Source: Glandiceps talaboti (taxonomy: Eukaryota > Hemichordata > Enteropneusta > Spengelidae). From it: 62,000 nucleotides of DNA. Positions 12,301-21,683 of the stretch are shown in pieces. The stretch is from positions 6,167,634 through 6,229,633 of the forward strand of contig NC_135562.1 of the NCBI RefSeq assembly GCF_964340395.1, read 5' to 3'. The position numbers and the translations under genes are program-made. The notes below the pieces were generated by a model, which did no database searches, was not told where the DNA came from, and was given only the letters and a program-made list of their open reading frames with translations. Each line of letters begins with the position of its first letter. Positions within the stretch are counted from its first letter, which is position 1.

Positions 12301-14658
12301 AAAACCAAATAAGGATTGCATACTCTGGCTGTTCTACGTCACGACAACGTCTACATCATTGGTTCTGCTGTGTTCGAAATATGAGTCAGAACGCTCAAAA
12401 TTGCCATTACTTTCCCCACCTTTTTCTAGATAATTGGTGACGTCATAATTTTATTATTCTCCAATATTTTTCTTCATTCAGCCAGAAAATACTCATGACC
12501 TAAGGGTTGTCACCACTCGTCTAGCGACTCAGCGACAAGAAGGGGGACATTAGGTCAATCGTATTTTCCTTGACTGAACGGAGAAAAATAATTTGGGATA
12601 AGATCTAATTATCAAATAGAAAATGGGTTGTCCCTAGAGTTCACAGTATATGTTATTTGCCGACCAATACGTTATTCACCCTCTAATGTAAACATTCACC
12701 ATCCGTTGTACGATACCCATGAGTATGTCAGGCATGTCACAGTATGTATGTGCTAATTGCGATATGGAAGGCACTCACGATCACTCTACTACACCTACGG
12801 AGACCGAGCTCCCCGCTTACTGAGATAGACAAGAACCGAAAACTATTGTTAGGACAGTGAAATATAGTTTAATACTTTGTAGCGGTAGGTTAAAAACAAA
12901 TGTGACTTTACTCTCCTTTTGCTTCTTGGAACCATGAACAATGTATTCTCCATTAAAGTTATTGTTCGATGTGGTAGATTACACAAATGGTGCCTCTACT
13001 ATGCGGATGTAATCAGCCTGAGTATTTTAATATTATGGATTTTTAATTTAAAAAATAAAGCCTGTTTATCATCATGGCTTCCTACTTGAAAAATCAATGT
13101 GAAACAACATAGGCCAAGCCCGTTTTTAATGTAATAAATTGCAAACTGCTAAAATAAAATGTGTAAAATATTTGTTAATGTACTATGTACAATAACAACA
13201 ATTTTACACATTTATTAATGTTTTACCATTTATTGAGTTAACTTGGCATATGTCTATTCACGTTGATTTGTCAAGTAGGAAGCCATAATAAAATTGTTTT
13301 ATAAAACTAAAAATCCAAAATTAATACCCCAATCCTCAACGATATGGCCACTTTAATAGGACAGTATAGTCACAGGAAGTCACCCAAATATGTACACTGT
13401 AAGATTATGGAAATCGTCAGAAAGACAACTCCCTTCTATGGGTACAATTCAACTGACTTCTATTCTATAGCTTGTAGCAACATATTACATCAATTAGTTT
13501 GTCTCTACCTTAGTTAGCTGAAAGCATAGTTTCCTCTGTCGTACGTAATTACCAACATCAATCTGGAGTGAACAAAAACGAGTGACTTTGCTTAGTTTCT
13601 GTATCCACTCTGGGTATGTATTACAACCCTTGCAACAATTGTCTAGAGATGCCTCTGATCAGAACGTCGTTTTATCAGTGGTGGACAATTAAAACTGGAT
13701 TTGAAGTTTTCTTCTCCTTATCACACTATCAAACTGATATAAATATAGATTGATACAAAACAAAACAGCAGTTGACTGTGATGTAGGCTCATGCCATGTT
13801 CTTATCTGTTTGTTTATGTCTGTGAAATATTTTAAGTTAGTCATATTGGGTGCTTGACTAACGACGTCCAAACGTGTATTGTGACCTGAGGGATGCATTG
13901 ATTTATTGTGCCACGTGTACATCATGCCCGATGATGGGATATTAACGAAGCGGTTGTCGGATTCGCTTCCGTTTGATCTCTCTTTGAAGTTTGATTCGAG
14001 CTTAGTGCCAAAACAATGTTGCAAGAATGTAACGATAAAAAGTGTTCCCTTACAGCTCAATAAAGTGAAACATTGTTCATGTTTTGAAATCGATTCTACT
14101 TTTAAAAAACAAATGTTCGAAATTCGATATCAACACCCCAAAACCGAATTCCAAAATCACATGTAATTGTAAATGTTGATCGCTTAATACGAATTCATAG
14201 TTTGAAATTACATCAAAAAATGAATCAGGTCTTCTCTAGATAGAATAGGATTTCACTTGGATGTTGTTGGTGACGCACCATATTGTCATATACAGTATGA
14301 CCATGGAAATATAGTGAGGTTATACTTCCATGGTATGACTAACTTTCACAGACGTAAACAAACTGATAAAAGGTCGCCGGAATCTACATCAGAAGCTGTT
14401 GTTTTGTATCATGGTGTAATAGTTTGGTAATGTGATAAGGAACGGACATCTCTGCACTTTCAGAGTCCTGTCCATTACTGATAAAACTACTTTCTGGTCA
14501 CAGGCGTCTCTACGTCACTGCTGCAAGGGCTGAAATACATCTCACGTGTCACATTTCTACTATTACAGGGTAAAGGTGAAATCTTAACCTATTGGCTTGT
14601 CAACCAAGACCCAAGCTACAAAATCGAAAAATTCAAACCACCTGTTCAAGACTTCTAA
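343..14658 (+). CDS. Receptor guanylyl cyclase GC1, natriuretic-peptide-receptor type, 5' part outside window
   Basis: Membrane receptor predicted to turn GTP into cGMP on ligand binding. Exons: 343-484, 1323-1504, 2234-2327, 3202-3277, 3651-3762, 4235-4306, 4866-4943, 5294-5398, 5935-6172, 6712-6864, 7313-7493, 8294-8434, 9414-9537, 10349-10592, 11130-11228, 11868-11959, 14569-14658. Together they give 2223 nt, 740 residues plus TAA, with no internal stop. Order: C-terminal part of the ANF-type ligand domain, transmembrane helix (exon 3202-3277, [15 protein letters not shown]), kinase homology domain, coiled dimerisation helix ending HRMLPP, cyclase domain. The kinase-like domain has HGNLKSSN in place of HRDLKxxN, and DYG for DFG, as in natriuretic receptors, so it should be regulatory. 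The cyclase keeps SDIVGFT, ETIGDAY and [14 protein letters not shown] (metal, guanine and catalytic residues). Exons equivalent to GC2 exons 1-5 are missing because they lie left of position 1. A duplicate terminal exon follows at 16425. Confidence 0.95.
561..850. repeat. Relic of a non-autonomous inverted-repeat element
   Basis: The stretch around 605-665 ('cacatgctacactttaagat' then 'agcaagattgaatgaatac') recurs in inverted form near 825-850 ('gtcttaaagtatagcatgtg') and matches the termini of the better element at 4452-4766. It lies in a GC1 intron. Ends are eroded and no target duplication was found. Confidence 0.55.
1607..1860. repeat. Imperfect tandem duplication, about 136 bp per unit
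   Basis: The block starting 'tcgtttgctc' at 1607 recurs at 1743. Both units contain 'cgaggacgtattacc', 'atctacagttattt' and a terminal 'ctcac', in the same order with substitutions between. It lies in the GC1 intron 1505-2233. No function is evident. Confidence 0.75.
2083..2160. repeat. (GTTGT)n pentanucleotide microsatellite
   Basis: About fifteen clean copies of the pentamer, in the GC1 intron just upstream of exon 2234. Open frames across it (CVVLCCVVL-type) are artefacts of the repeat. Confidence 0.95.
2361..2904. repeat. Long (TATTG)n pentanucleotide array with degenerate left flank
   Basis: The left 160 bp are variants such as CGTAT, CGTGT and TGTAT; from about 2600 the array becomes nearly pure TATTG. 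It is broken once near 2695-2736 by a short unique piece ('gtgaatatcatacg...') that recurs just after the array at 2905, so one boundary segment was itself duplicated. It sits in the GC1 intron 2328-3201. Confidence 0.95.
4452..4766. mobile_element. Non-autonomous DNA element with terminal inverted repeats
   Basis: The left end 'tttcatgttagtattcactg' is mirrored by the right end 'cagtgaacactaacatgaaa'. Inside these, 'ctacacttaaaagtagcaag' pairs with 'cttgctatcttaaagtgtag' near the other end. There is no coding capacity. Related fragments occur at 561-850 and 10055-10180. No clear target-site duplication is visible. It lies in the GC1 intron 4307-4865. Confidence 0.75.
6303..6665. repeat. (GTAGT)n/(GTAGG)n/(GCAGT)n pentanucleotide array
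   Basis: A composite pentamer array in the GC1 intron just upstream of exon 6712. It has runs of TGTAG, a short GTAGG block (about 6535-6570) and a GCAGT block (about 6479-6500). Block-wise variants suggest expansion after point mutation. The TTLHY-type open frames on the minus strand are artefacts. Confidence 0.95.
8516..8821 (-). mobile_element. tRNA-derived SINE copy, degraded
   Basis: It aligns in order with the copy at 24045-24426: 'cctcaactccc', 'acaatccattgcag', 'aacctctatcctaccaggtc', 'actatacagctgggg', then 'agattccaagccgg'. Minus orientation, in the GC1 intron 8435-9413. The tRNA-like end is more mutated than in the 24045 copy. Confidence 0.75.
10055..10180. repeat. Fragment of the 4452-type inverted-repeat element
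   Basis: The stretch 'ctgcactttaagatagcaag' followed by 'attgaacgaatacag' matches one arm of the elements at 561-850 and 4452-4766. The opposite arm is not visible, so this is a one-ended relic in the GC1 intron 9538-10348. Confidence 0.55.
12012..12274. mobile_element. Foldback MITE, Mutator-like by its 9-bp target duplication
   Basis: The element starts CAATCTGATTAAAATCCGAT and ends with its inverse, ATCGGATTTTAATCAGATTG. The two arms (about 120 bp each) are nearly perfect complements around a short centre at about 12140, so the whole piece can fold into one hairpin. It is flanked on both sides by TATTGTCCC (12003-12011 and 12275-12283), a 9-bp target duplication. It has no coding capacity. 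Long inverted repeats plus a 9-bp duplication are typical of Mutator-like elements; the superfamily call is inference. Other copies are at 22892-22993 and 37729-38011. Confidence 0.85.
12284..13030. other. GC1 intron sequence, nothing recognised
   Basis: Part of the long last GC1 intron (11960-14568). AT-rich, with no plausible exon, RNA gene or repeat array seen. Confidence 0.5.
13031..13320. mobile_element. Second type of foldback element, flanked by TTAA
   Basis: The left arm near 13035-13110 ('ggatttttaattta', 'atggcttcctacttgaaaaa') is complementary to the right arm near 13255-13320 ('caagtaggaagccat', 'aaactaaaaatcc'). A nested pair, 'aaaatgtgtaaaat' and 'attttacacattt', lies inside. 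TTAA sits at both edges (13027-13030 and 13321-13324), which could be a TTAA target duplication of the piggyBac type, but TTAA is common in AT-rich DNA. No coding capacity. Confidence 0.6.
13325..14137. other. GC1 intron sequence, nothing recognised
   Basis: Remainder of the last GC1 intron before the duplicated unit. The open frames on both strands near 13689-14166 overlap each other and show no recognisable domain or repeat. Confidence 0.4.
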
Positions 14659-14746
14659 AGCACCAACCAAAGATAAACCATAAATGGACGGAATTTGCTA
14701 CATCTTAGTTGCTCATAAATTGTGACTTTGTTAATATAAGACCTTA

Positions 14747-14752
14747 AATAAA
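14747..14752 (+). terminator. AATAAA poly(A) signal of GC1
   Basis: AATAAA lies 89 bp after the GC1 stop codon and is the nearest canonical signal. It is preserved in the duplicated copy at 16603-16608. Confidence 0.75.
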
Positions 14753-15859
14753 GATGTCAGATTTCATTCCTTAATTTTGTTACAAATGAATGTTGTCTTT
14801 GTTCAGATATTACACAGGTAGCTAGACTGTACGGTACATCCAGACCTAATCAGTCTTCTCGTAGGTGCTGGATGATCGCCACGTATCGCATCTATAGACT
14901 ACCTGGTAGCGAGACTGTACACGTTGATCAGGTGCAGTCAATTACGAAGCTGCTCTTGCAAAAGGCAGTTCTTACGCAATTTTTTCTTTTTTTTCTCGAA
15001 TGCGTAGAAAAAAGTTCAGGATCGGCAGTGAAAACTAGGTAGAGTCAGGTAACCGGTGCCAAACATTTTCTTTAGGCCAAATTGCAACATGTTGATATAA
15101 GCTCTTACTGGCCGTTTGATTACACTCGCATAAGTAAGGAGGTATATATAGTGTGTATCAATAAAGCCAGGGCACTGCTATCACCTACTTGTATAATCTC
15201 CTATAACACACAGAACTTTTAGTTTGCGTCTGTTTCAATTACCTGACAAAGTTGGTTTTCAACCGTAAGACTTTAATCTGTTCCAGATAATAAAAATCAG
15301 ATTACATAAACTATTTAATGACATTTTAATTATTTTCCACCTTTGAGGTCAACATCTGTTCCATACCGTGATTGTCTAAATTGGAAAAAAAAATTAGAAA
15401 ATTTCACGTATACCATGTTGCTGTCTGTTCAATTGAATGAGTTTACTTAATGTCAGATGAATGCGTATTGTAAACTGGTTTTTGTTGACCGTTTTTGAAC
15501 ACGATAGCATCACAAGTTGAGTTTTTTTACATGGGAAGGGGGGGGGGGGTTGTCGCTGCATATCAAAACATTGAATATCCTTTTAAGTTTTCCGCAAATT
15601 TTAATTTTGTGTTGATGTGAAACTTAGGGTTTGACAGTGTAATAACACAAGTAAACACATCAAAACTATCCTTGTTTATCCCTAAAATGCCTACACGCTT
15701 AATATAACGAGTTGAAAAAACTCAGCTCTGTAGGAAAACTTATTTCAATAGAAAGATATGAAACTCTTAATCGAATAACAAATGAAATATATAAGCTGGA
15801 GATTTAGACCTGTGATAAATAACCTGTTTAAATCATTATGGTGACGTCACAGACGGTAA

Positions 15860-15966
15860 GTGAGTGAGTGAGTGAGTGAGTGAGTGAGTGAGTGAGTGAG
15901 TGAGTGAGTGAGTGAGTGAGTGAGTGAGTGAGTGAGTGAGTGAGTGAGTGAGTGAGTGAGTGAGTG
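15860..15966. repeat. (GTGA)n microsatellite at the end of duplication copy A
   Basis: About 26 copies of GTGA, following 'gtgacgtcacagacg' and ending before 'aaagcccttgaggactatta'. The same neighbours bound the shorter array at the end of copy B. Confidence 0.95.
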
Positions 15967-16424
15967 CGAAAGCCCTTGAGGACTATTAATACCAAAACCG
16001 AATTCCAAAATCACATGTAATTGTAAATGTTGATCGCTTAATACGAATTCATTGTTTGAAATTACATTTAAAAAAACGAATCAGGTCATCTCTAGATAGA
16101 ATAGGATTTCACTTGGATGCTGTTAGTGACGCACCATATTGTCATATACAGTATGACCATGGAAATATAGTGAGGTTATACTTCCATTGTATGACTAACT
16201 TTCACAGACGTGAACAAACTGATAAAAGCTGACCTGAATCTACATCAGAAGCTGTTGTTTTGTATCATGGTGTAATAGTTTGGTAATGTGATAAGGAGCG
16301 GACATCTCTGCACTTTCAGAGTCCTGTCCATTACTGATAAAACTACTTTCTGGTTACAGGTGTCTCTACGTCACTGCTGCAAGGGTTGAAATACATCTCA
16401 CGTGTCACATTTCTACTATTACAG

Positions 16425-16514
16425 GGTAAAGGTGAAATCTTAACCTATTGGCTTGTCAACCAAGACCCAAGCTACAAAATCGAAAAATTCAAACCACCTG
16501 TTCAAGACTTCTAA
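16425..16514 (+). other. Duplicate copy of the GC1 terminal coding exon
   Basis: All 90 bases, from GGTAAAGGTGAAATC to the TAA stop, are identical to GC1 exon 14569-14658, and the 'ctattacag' acceptor and downstream poly(A) signal are also kept. It would encode the same 29-residue C-terminal tail. Spliced from the donor at 11960 it would give the same protein with a slightly different 3' UTR, so it may be an alternative last exon or simply unused. Confidence 0.9.
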
Positions 16515-16602
16515 AGCACCAACCAAAGATAAACCATAAATGGACGGAATTTGCTACATCTTAGTTGCTCATAAATTGTGACTTTGTTAATATAAGACCT
16601 TG

Positions 16603-16608
16603 AATAAA
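16603..16608 (+). terminator. AATAAA poly(A) signal in the duplicated unit
   Basis: Same position relative to the duplicated exon as the signal in copy A; one base before the hexamer differs (TTGAATAAA against TTAAATAAA). Confidence 0.6.
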
Positions 16609-17733
16609 GATGTCAGATTTCATTCCTTAATTTTGTTTCAAATGAATGTTGTCTTTGTTCAGAAATTACACTGTTACCTAGACTGTACGGTACATCCAGA
16701 CCTAATCAGTCTTCTCGTTGGTGCTGTCTGATCGCCACGTATCGCATCTATAGACTACCTGGTAGAGAGACTGTACACGTTGATCAGGTGCAGTCAATTA
16801 CGAAGCTATTCTTGCAAAAGGCAGTTCTTACGCAATTGTTTCTTCTTTTTTTCTCGAATGTGTAGAAATAAGTTTAGGATCGGCAGTAAAAACTAGGTAG
16901 TCAGGTAACCGGTGCCAAACATTTTCTTTAGGCCAAATTACAACATGTTGATATAAGCTCTTACTGGCCGTTTGATTACACTCGCATAAGTCAGGAGGTG
17001 TATATAGTGTGTATCAATAAAGCCAGGGCACTGCTATCACCTACTTGTATAATCTTCTATAACACACAGAACTTTTAGTTTGCGTCTGTTTCAATTACCT
17101 GACAAAGTTGGTTTTCAACCGTAAGACTTTAATCTGTTCCAGATAATAAAAATCAGATTACATAAACTATTTAATGATATTTTAATTATTTTCCACCTTT
17201 GAGGTCAACATCTGTTCCATACCGTGATTGTTTAAATATGAAAAAAATAGAAAATTAGAAAATTACACGTATACCATTTTGCTGTCTGTTCAATTGAATG
17301 AGTTTACTTAATGTCAGATGAATGCGTTGTGTAAACTGGTTTTTGTTGACCGTTTTTGAACACGATAGCATCACAAGTTGAGTTTTTTACATGGGAAGAG
17401 GGGGGGGGGGTTGTCGCTGCATATCAAAACATTGAATATCCTTTTAAGTTTTCCACAAATTTTAATTTTGTGTTGATGTGAAACTTAGGGTTTGAAGTGT
17501 AATAACATGTAAGTAAACACATCAAAACTATCCTTGTTGATCCCTAAAATGCCTACACGCCTAATATAACGAGTTGAAAAAACTCTAGCTCTGTAAAAAA
17601 AAATGATTGATCGTTTCAATAAAAAATATGAAACTCTTAATCAAATAGCAAATGAAATATACATGTATAAGCTGGAGAATTAAACCTGTGATAAATATTA
17701 CCTGTTTAAATCATTTTGGTGACGTCACAGACG

Positions 17734-17797
17734 GTGAGTGAGTGAGTGAGTGAGTGAGTGAGTGAGTGAGTGAGTGAGTGAGTGAGTGAGTGAGTGA
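17734..17797. repeat. (GTGA)n microsatellite at the end of duplication copy B
   Basis: Shorter version of the array at 15860-15966, with the same flanks. Confidence 0.95.
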
Positions 17798-17825
17798 AAG
17801 GGAAAGCCCTTGAGGACTATTAATA

Positions 17826-18796
17826 ACTGGACATTTCCCTTACATAAACGGAAGATTAATTACAAACCGAAAACATTTGAAGATTTCAACTCGTGTGTTG
17901 TTTCATGACTGAGTCGAGTATGTATTATACATTTGCATTTATGTATTCTGAATTTCAATGAGTTCAGTAAAACGGACAGATTCTGCCACTATTAAGACGG
18001 GACGGACTTTATTCTTCGTACGCAAATTTGCAGATATACCATAACGGGAATTTGGCCAAAACGGTTGCTACCAAAGGAATGGAGTAAATAGTATAACATG
18101 GGAGCGATTTTCGTATTCCCTGTTGCCTAGATCATTGGCAACCTACATAGTTTCACATTTTATCTGCATCTGTTTTTGCACACACAAACTCTAGTCAAAT
18201 ATTTAAACAGAATTCCCTTTCTATTGCTAAAACAAATGTACAATTTCAGGGTGCGACAGAAACACACTTCAATAACGACTAAACTTCACAGATCGCTTAA
18301 AAAAGACTATAGTATTGATTTGTCGATCAGAAGTAAAATACTACACGGACGGTACGGGTTGTTTGGCGTCGCGATGTGCAAATAAGACAAATTTTAAAGT
18401 ACCTGCAACTGCCACATACCAAATAACTGATTGTTTTTACTACGGTGAGTATGAACAATAGTACCATATAAATAATATGCAGTTTATTCTTCACGCTAAG
18501 CTAAACATATGCTATCGTATTTATCAACCTATGTCACCAACCTATGTTTTCAAGTCGTATTATTTGACTTCACCATTCGTTTCCGGAACAAATATATCAA
18601 AGATACGTGACGGCTGTGGAGAGCCAGTTTTCAGCTAACTATAAACTATTACTGCGCATGAGCAGTGGTGAGAGGCTCTGTTTGAGCACTCCTAAAGTTT
18701 ATCTGGTTTTCTTACTTAAAAGTACCAGTAAGAGCCCCAAAACTGTCAGCCAAGTTTTGTGAATGTACGGACTATTGGTCTGAGACGTATTTTAGG
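17826..18796. other. Spacer between the duplication and the LINE, nothing recognised
   Basis: No splice-bounded coding segment or repeat array was recognised. The last 150-200 bp may be 5' UTR of the LINE, but its 5' end cannot be placed from this copy alone. Confidence 0.4.
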
Positions 18797-19822
18797 ATGG
18801 CATCAAAATATCCGAGGAGAAACAAGCCAAGAACTGGGTCAACGTCAATGTCAGTGTCACTTGTGATCCAAGATGGCGGCCACGCCAGCAAGACGAACAG
18901 GAACCAAACAAAAATGACTTCAACGGTAGGAGAATTCGATAATCTCGTGCAAGTTCTGCGACCTTGAATTCAAAGACCCCAATGATAAGCTAACAGAAAG
19001 TGAAAGGTGTGAGACTTGGGTGTGCTTTACTTGACAGTTCAAAAGTATCTGAAGAAACGTACGAGGTAATAAGCAAAGAAGACTCGATGCTCCATTGGTA
19101 CTGTAGTGACTGTAATGCCGAAGCAGTGTCAGCTGTCAAAACCTCTCAGTTAATAGAAACAAAATGCCAACAGTATATTGGGGCACTACGTTTTGAATTT
19201 GAACAAAGATTCCAGAAGATGGAAGGGGACATTGATTCCGTGAACACCAAATATAACAATCTAATATCACAACAAGATAGCGCAAATAAGAAACAAGAAG
19301 AGAAAGTTGGTCTCTGTATAGATAGTGCTGCTAAGTAGGAGTAAATTACAGGAAAGAGAGTACTAGTCAAGAAATTAAATGTTCTGTTTTTTAAAGTTCC
19401 TGAATCCAACGATGTGAGCTCTGAGGTAAGAAAGGGCAGTGATACAGCCTTTCTTAATAGTGTGACTGCAAAAATTCTACCCCCAGAAGATCAGATGTCA
19501 TTTGAAAAATTCATTCGTCTAGGCAGGAAGAATACTGATAAACCAAGACCTGTCAGAGCTACAGTACCAAGTGACGAATCTAAGAATAAGTTACTTAAAT
19601 CTACCAAGAGGCTGAATGATTGTGAAGATAAATTTGCTAGCATCGGAATAAGACCTGACATAACCCCTTTAGAGAGAGATGTGCTGAAAGATCTGATGAT
19701 AGAGAGACAGCAGAGAGAAGAAGAGTCATTAGCAGGAGGGGAGACAAAAAAGTGGGTCATACGGAAAGGAAAAGTAATCAATGTGCAAAGTACAATAGAA
19801 CAGCCATTACAAAGAAATGCAT
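18797..19822 (+). pseudogene. LINE ORF1 remnant
   Basis: It starts MASKYPRRNKPRTG. The zinc-finger cysteines are spread over two frames (a frameshift near 18950, and a TGA at about 19030 where a Cys codon is expected). The frame then carries WYCSDCN and a coiled, Glu/Lys-rich stretch, stops at 19336-19338, and continues in another frame at 19414-19824 with RLGRKNTDKPRPVRATV and GIRPDITPLERDVLKD, typical of the nucleic-acid-binding half of such ORF1 proteins. Broken by at least three lesions. Confidence 0.7.
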
Positions 19823-19860
19823 AGCAGAGACAGTGCACCACCAAAGTATTGTAAATAGTA

Positions 19861-21290
19861 TGACTGTAATATATACTAATGTTGATAATTTATTGAATAA
19901 GCGTGCCGAGATACTGTTTGTTATTAATGAAAATTCACCCGATATTATTTGTTTGACGGAAGTAGCTCCCAAATCATCCAGATTTCAACTACATATTGCC
20001 GAGTTGGCGATTGATGGATACGATATTTTCAGTAACATTGAATCTATGAAACGTGGTGTTGCTATCTATGTAAAGAAGAAATGGAATGCTGTCTGTACCA
20101 ATGACCAGGTGTACGTAAATTTTGCAGAGAGTGTATGGTGTGACATCAAACTCAGAGACAATGATAGGCTGTTACTTGGCTGTGTGTATCGTTCCCCGAA
20201 CAGTGATCATGACAAGAACGGTCTACTCCATTCGTCACTTGAAAGACTATGCTCAGCAACTTCAGCTTCACATATACTAATTGTAGGAGACTTTAACACC
20301 CAAGTATAAATTGGTACGATTACACAACTCTACCAGGTTCAAACAATCAGACTTTATCATTCCTTGAGTCAGTTTCCTGTATCAACATGTGAAAGAACCT
20401 ACACATTACCAACACTTTAGACCTGGTACTCAGCAATGAAGAGGACATGGTAAAAAATATCCAATATCTACAACCGATTGGTAAAAGTCATCATGTTGTC
20501 ATCAAATTCAATTTTACCTGTTACCCCATGTGTATCAACAGCAGGCCAGGAACAGTTACTCTATGACAAAGCCAATTATGATACCATGAGAAAACAAATG
20601 AAGGAAATTCAATGGGACCAAGAACTGAATAATAAAGTAACTGTTACAGAGGAGGCTTGGAATCTGTTTATGTATCACTTGAACACATCCATTAAATCAT
20701 GTATACCAAGGACAAAGCCTAAAATACAAGTTCTCACAACAAGCCGGTCTGGTTTAATTGGACAGCAAGGGACAAAGTTAAAGAAAAACAAAGAGCATTC
20801 AAGAAGTATATCACTACTAGGGATGGTGAAGACTACATAGTGTTTGCAAAAGCAAGAAACCAGGCTAAATGGGCATGTAGACAAGCAGTTAAAGACTTTG
20901 AAAGAAATATTGCACATGAGGTAAAGATTAACCCCAAAGCATTTTATGAAGACTGTCTTGCATTCCTTTATTTACACAGTATGGCATACAGGAGAGCCAG
21001 AGGAGACATGATAGAATTATTGAAATACACTCACCGAAAATATAACACAAATCACCATTTATTACAACTTGAAATTACTGGGGTCACGAGAGGTCATCCA
21101 TTGAAACTTAAGAAATTTGGATTTTCCAAATCTGTGCGTGCTCACTTCTTCGGAAGAGTCATCAACACATGGAATAGTTTGCCTGCTTCGCTTGTCACAT
21201 CAAATTCATTTAACTGTTTTAAGAACAATTTCTGGACTCTCTGGAAACACTGGAAATATTCTACGAACATTGACTTCTCACTACAGCCAT
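19861..21290 (+). pseudogene. LINE ORF2 remnant: endonuclease plus C-terminal end
   Basis: The APE endonuclease frame is open from 19861 to 20309 (MTVIYTNVDNLL... to VGDFNTQV) and then stops. Further pieces appear in other frames (20478-20840, 20840-21292). The last ends in WNSLPASLVTSNSFNCFKNN, the usual C-terminus of CR1/RTE-like ORF2 proteins. The polymerase domain between them is missing, so the copy cannot move on its own. Confidence 0.8.
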
Positions 21291-21337
21291 AAGGACATGG
21301 ATTTACACTATTTTAATTTAATAAAAAACTAAATAAG

Positions 21338-21683
21338 GCCTAAACAATTGTGTCGTTCCGATTACGGAATAGGTGAGGTGGATAGATTTTTTTGTCATGT
21401 GTGAGTGTCTAGTTCAGGTAGTTATATTTTCCATTGTTTTCAATATGGTCTCTGTGTTATTGGTTTCTTCCCATCAGATGTACAGCCATTACAGATTGGA
21501 AGAACACTTTATGATGTTTGTTTATTAAGGTGATGTCAGTTTTCGCATCCTCTTTATAATTTTTCTCGCGGGACCTCACAATTTTTGTGATTTTTTTTTT
21601 TCTTGAATGCGTAGAAAAAAGTTCAGGATCGGCAGTGAAAACTAGGTAGGGTCAGGTAACCGGTGCCAAACAATTTCTTTAGG
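21338..21683. mobile_element. Short dispersed element with GGCCTAAA inverted ends, chimeric copy
   Basis: It begins ggcctaaacaatt and ends aatttctttaggcc, which are inverse to each other. It aligns in order with the element at 53008-53368: 'gtctagttcaggt', 'ttccattgtttt', 'tggtctctgtgtt', 'agccattacagattgga', 'gatgtcagttt'. Its last ~90 bp also occur inside duplication copies A and B. It abuts the LINE on the left and unit-C sequence on the right, so it marks a breakpoint. Confidence 0.75.

Larger units (their letters stand above)
14138..15991 (+). repeat. Tandem segmental duplication, copy A (1854 bp), contains the GC1 terminal exon
   Basis: From 'ccaaaaccgaattccaaaat' at 14138 to 'aggactattaat' at about 15990, the sequence is repeated at 15992-17825 with few differences. 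The unit holds the end of the last GC1 intron, the terminal exon, its poly(A) signal, about 1.2 kb of 3' flank and a terminal (GTGA)n array. The part after about 14990 also matches a third, partial copy (21597-22450). Confidence 0.95.
15992..17825 (+). repeat. Tandem segmental duplication, copy B
   Basis: Direct repeat of 14138-15991 with a constant offset of about 1855 bp. Small indels and scattered substitutions distinguish it, e.g. a shorter (GTGA)n array and 'acatgtaagtaaacac' in place of 'acaagtaaacac'. The join to copy A is immediate, as expected for unequal crossover or replication slippage. Confidence 0.95.
18797..21337 (+). mobile_element. Decayed CR1-like LINE with the reverse transcriptase region deleted
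   Basis: A non-LTR retrotransposon relic. It has an ORF1 with a PHD-like zinc-finger segment (SCKFCDLEF, then HWYCSDC) and a coiled/RRM-like part. This is followed by an APE-type endonuclease (VIYTNVDNLLNKR, PDIICLTEV, LLGCVYRSPNS, ILIVGDFN) and the C-terminal end of ORF2 (RRARGDMIELLKY, RGHPLKL, RVINTWNSLP). The reverse-transcriptase catalytic core (YxDD region) is absent: the linker after the endonuclease ends about 20950 and joins directly to the C-terminal segment. Stops and frameshifts occur throughout. The name CR1-like rests on the endonuclease and C-terminal motifs. Confidence 0.85.

Noticed and set aside
13689-14166. Overlapping open frames on both strands (123 and 86 codons)
   Set aside because: Mutually overlapping, no domain, and inside the last GC1 intron; likely chance.
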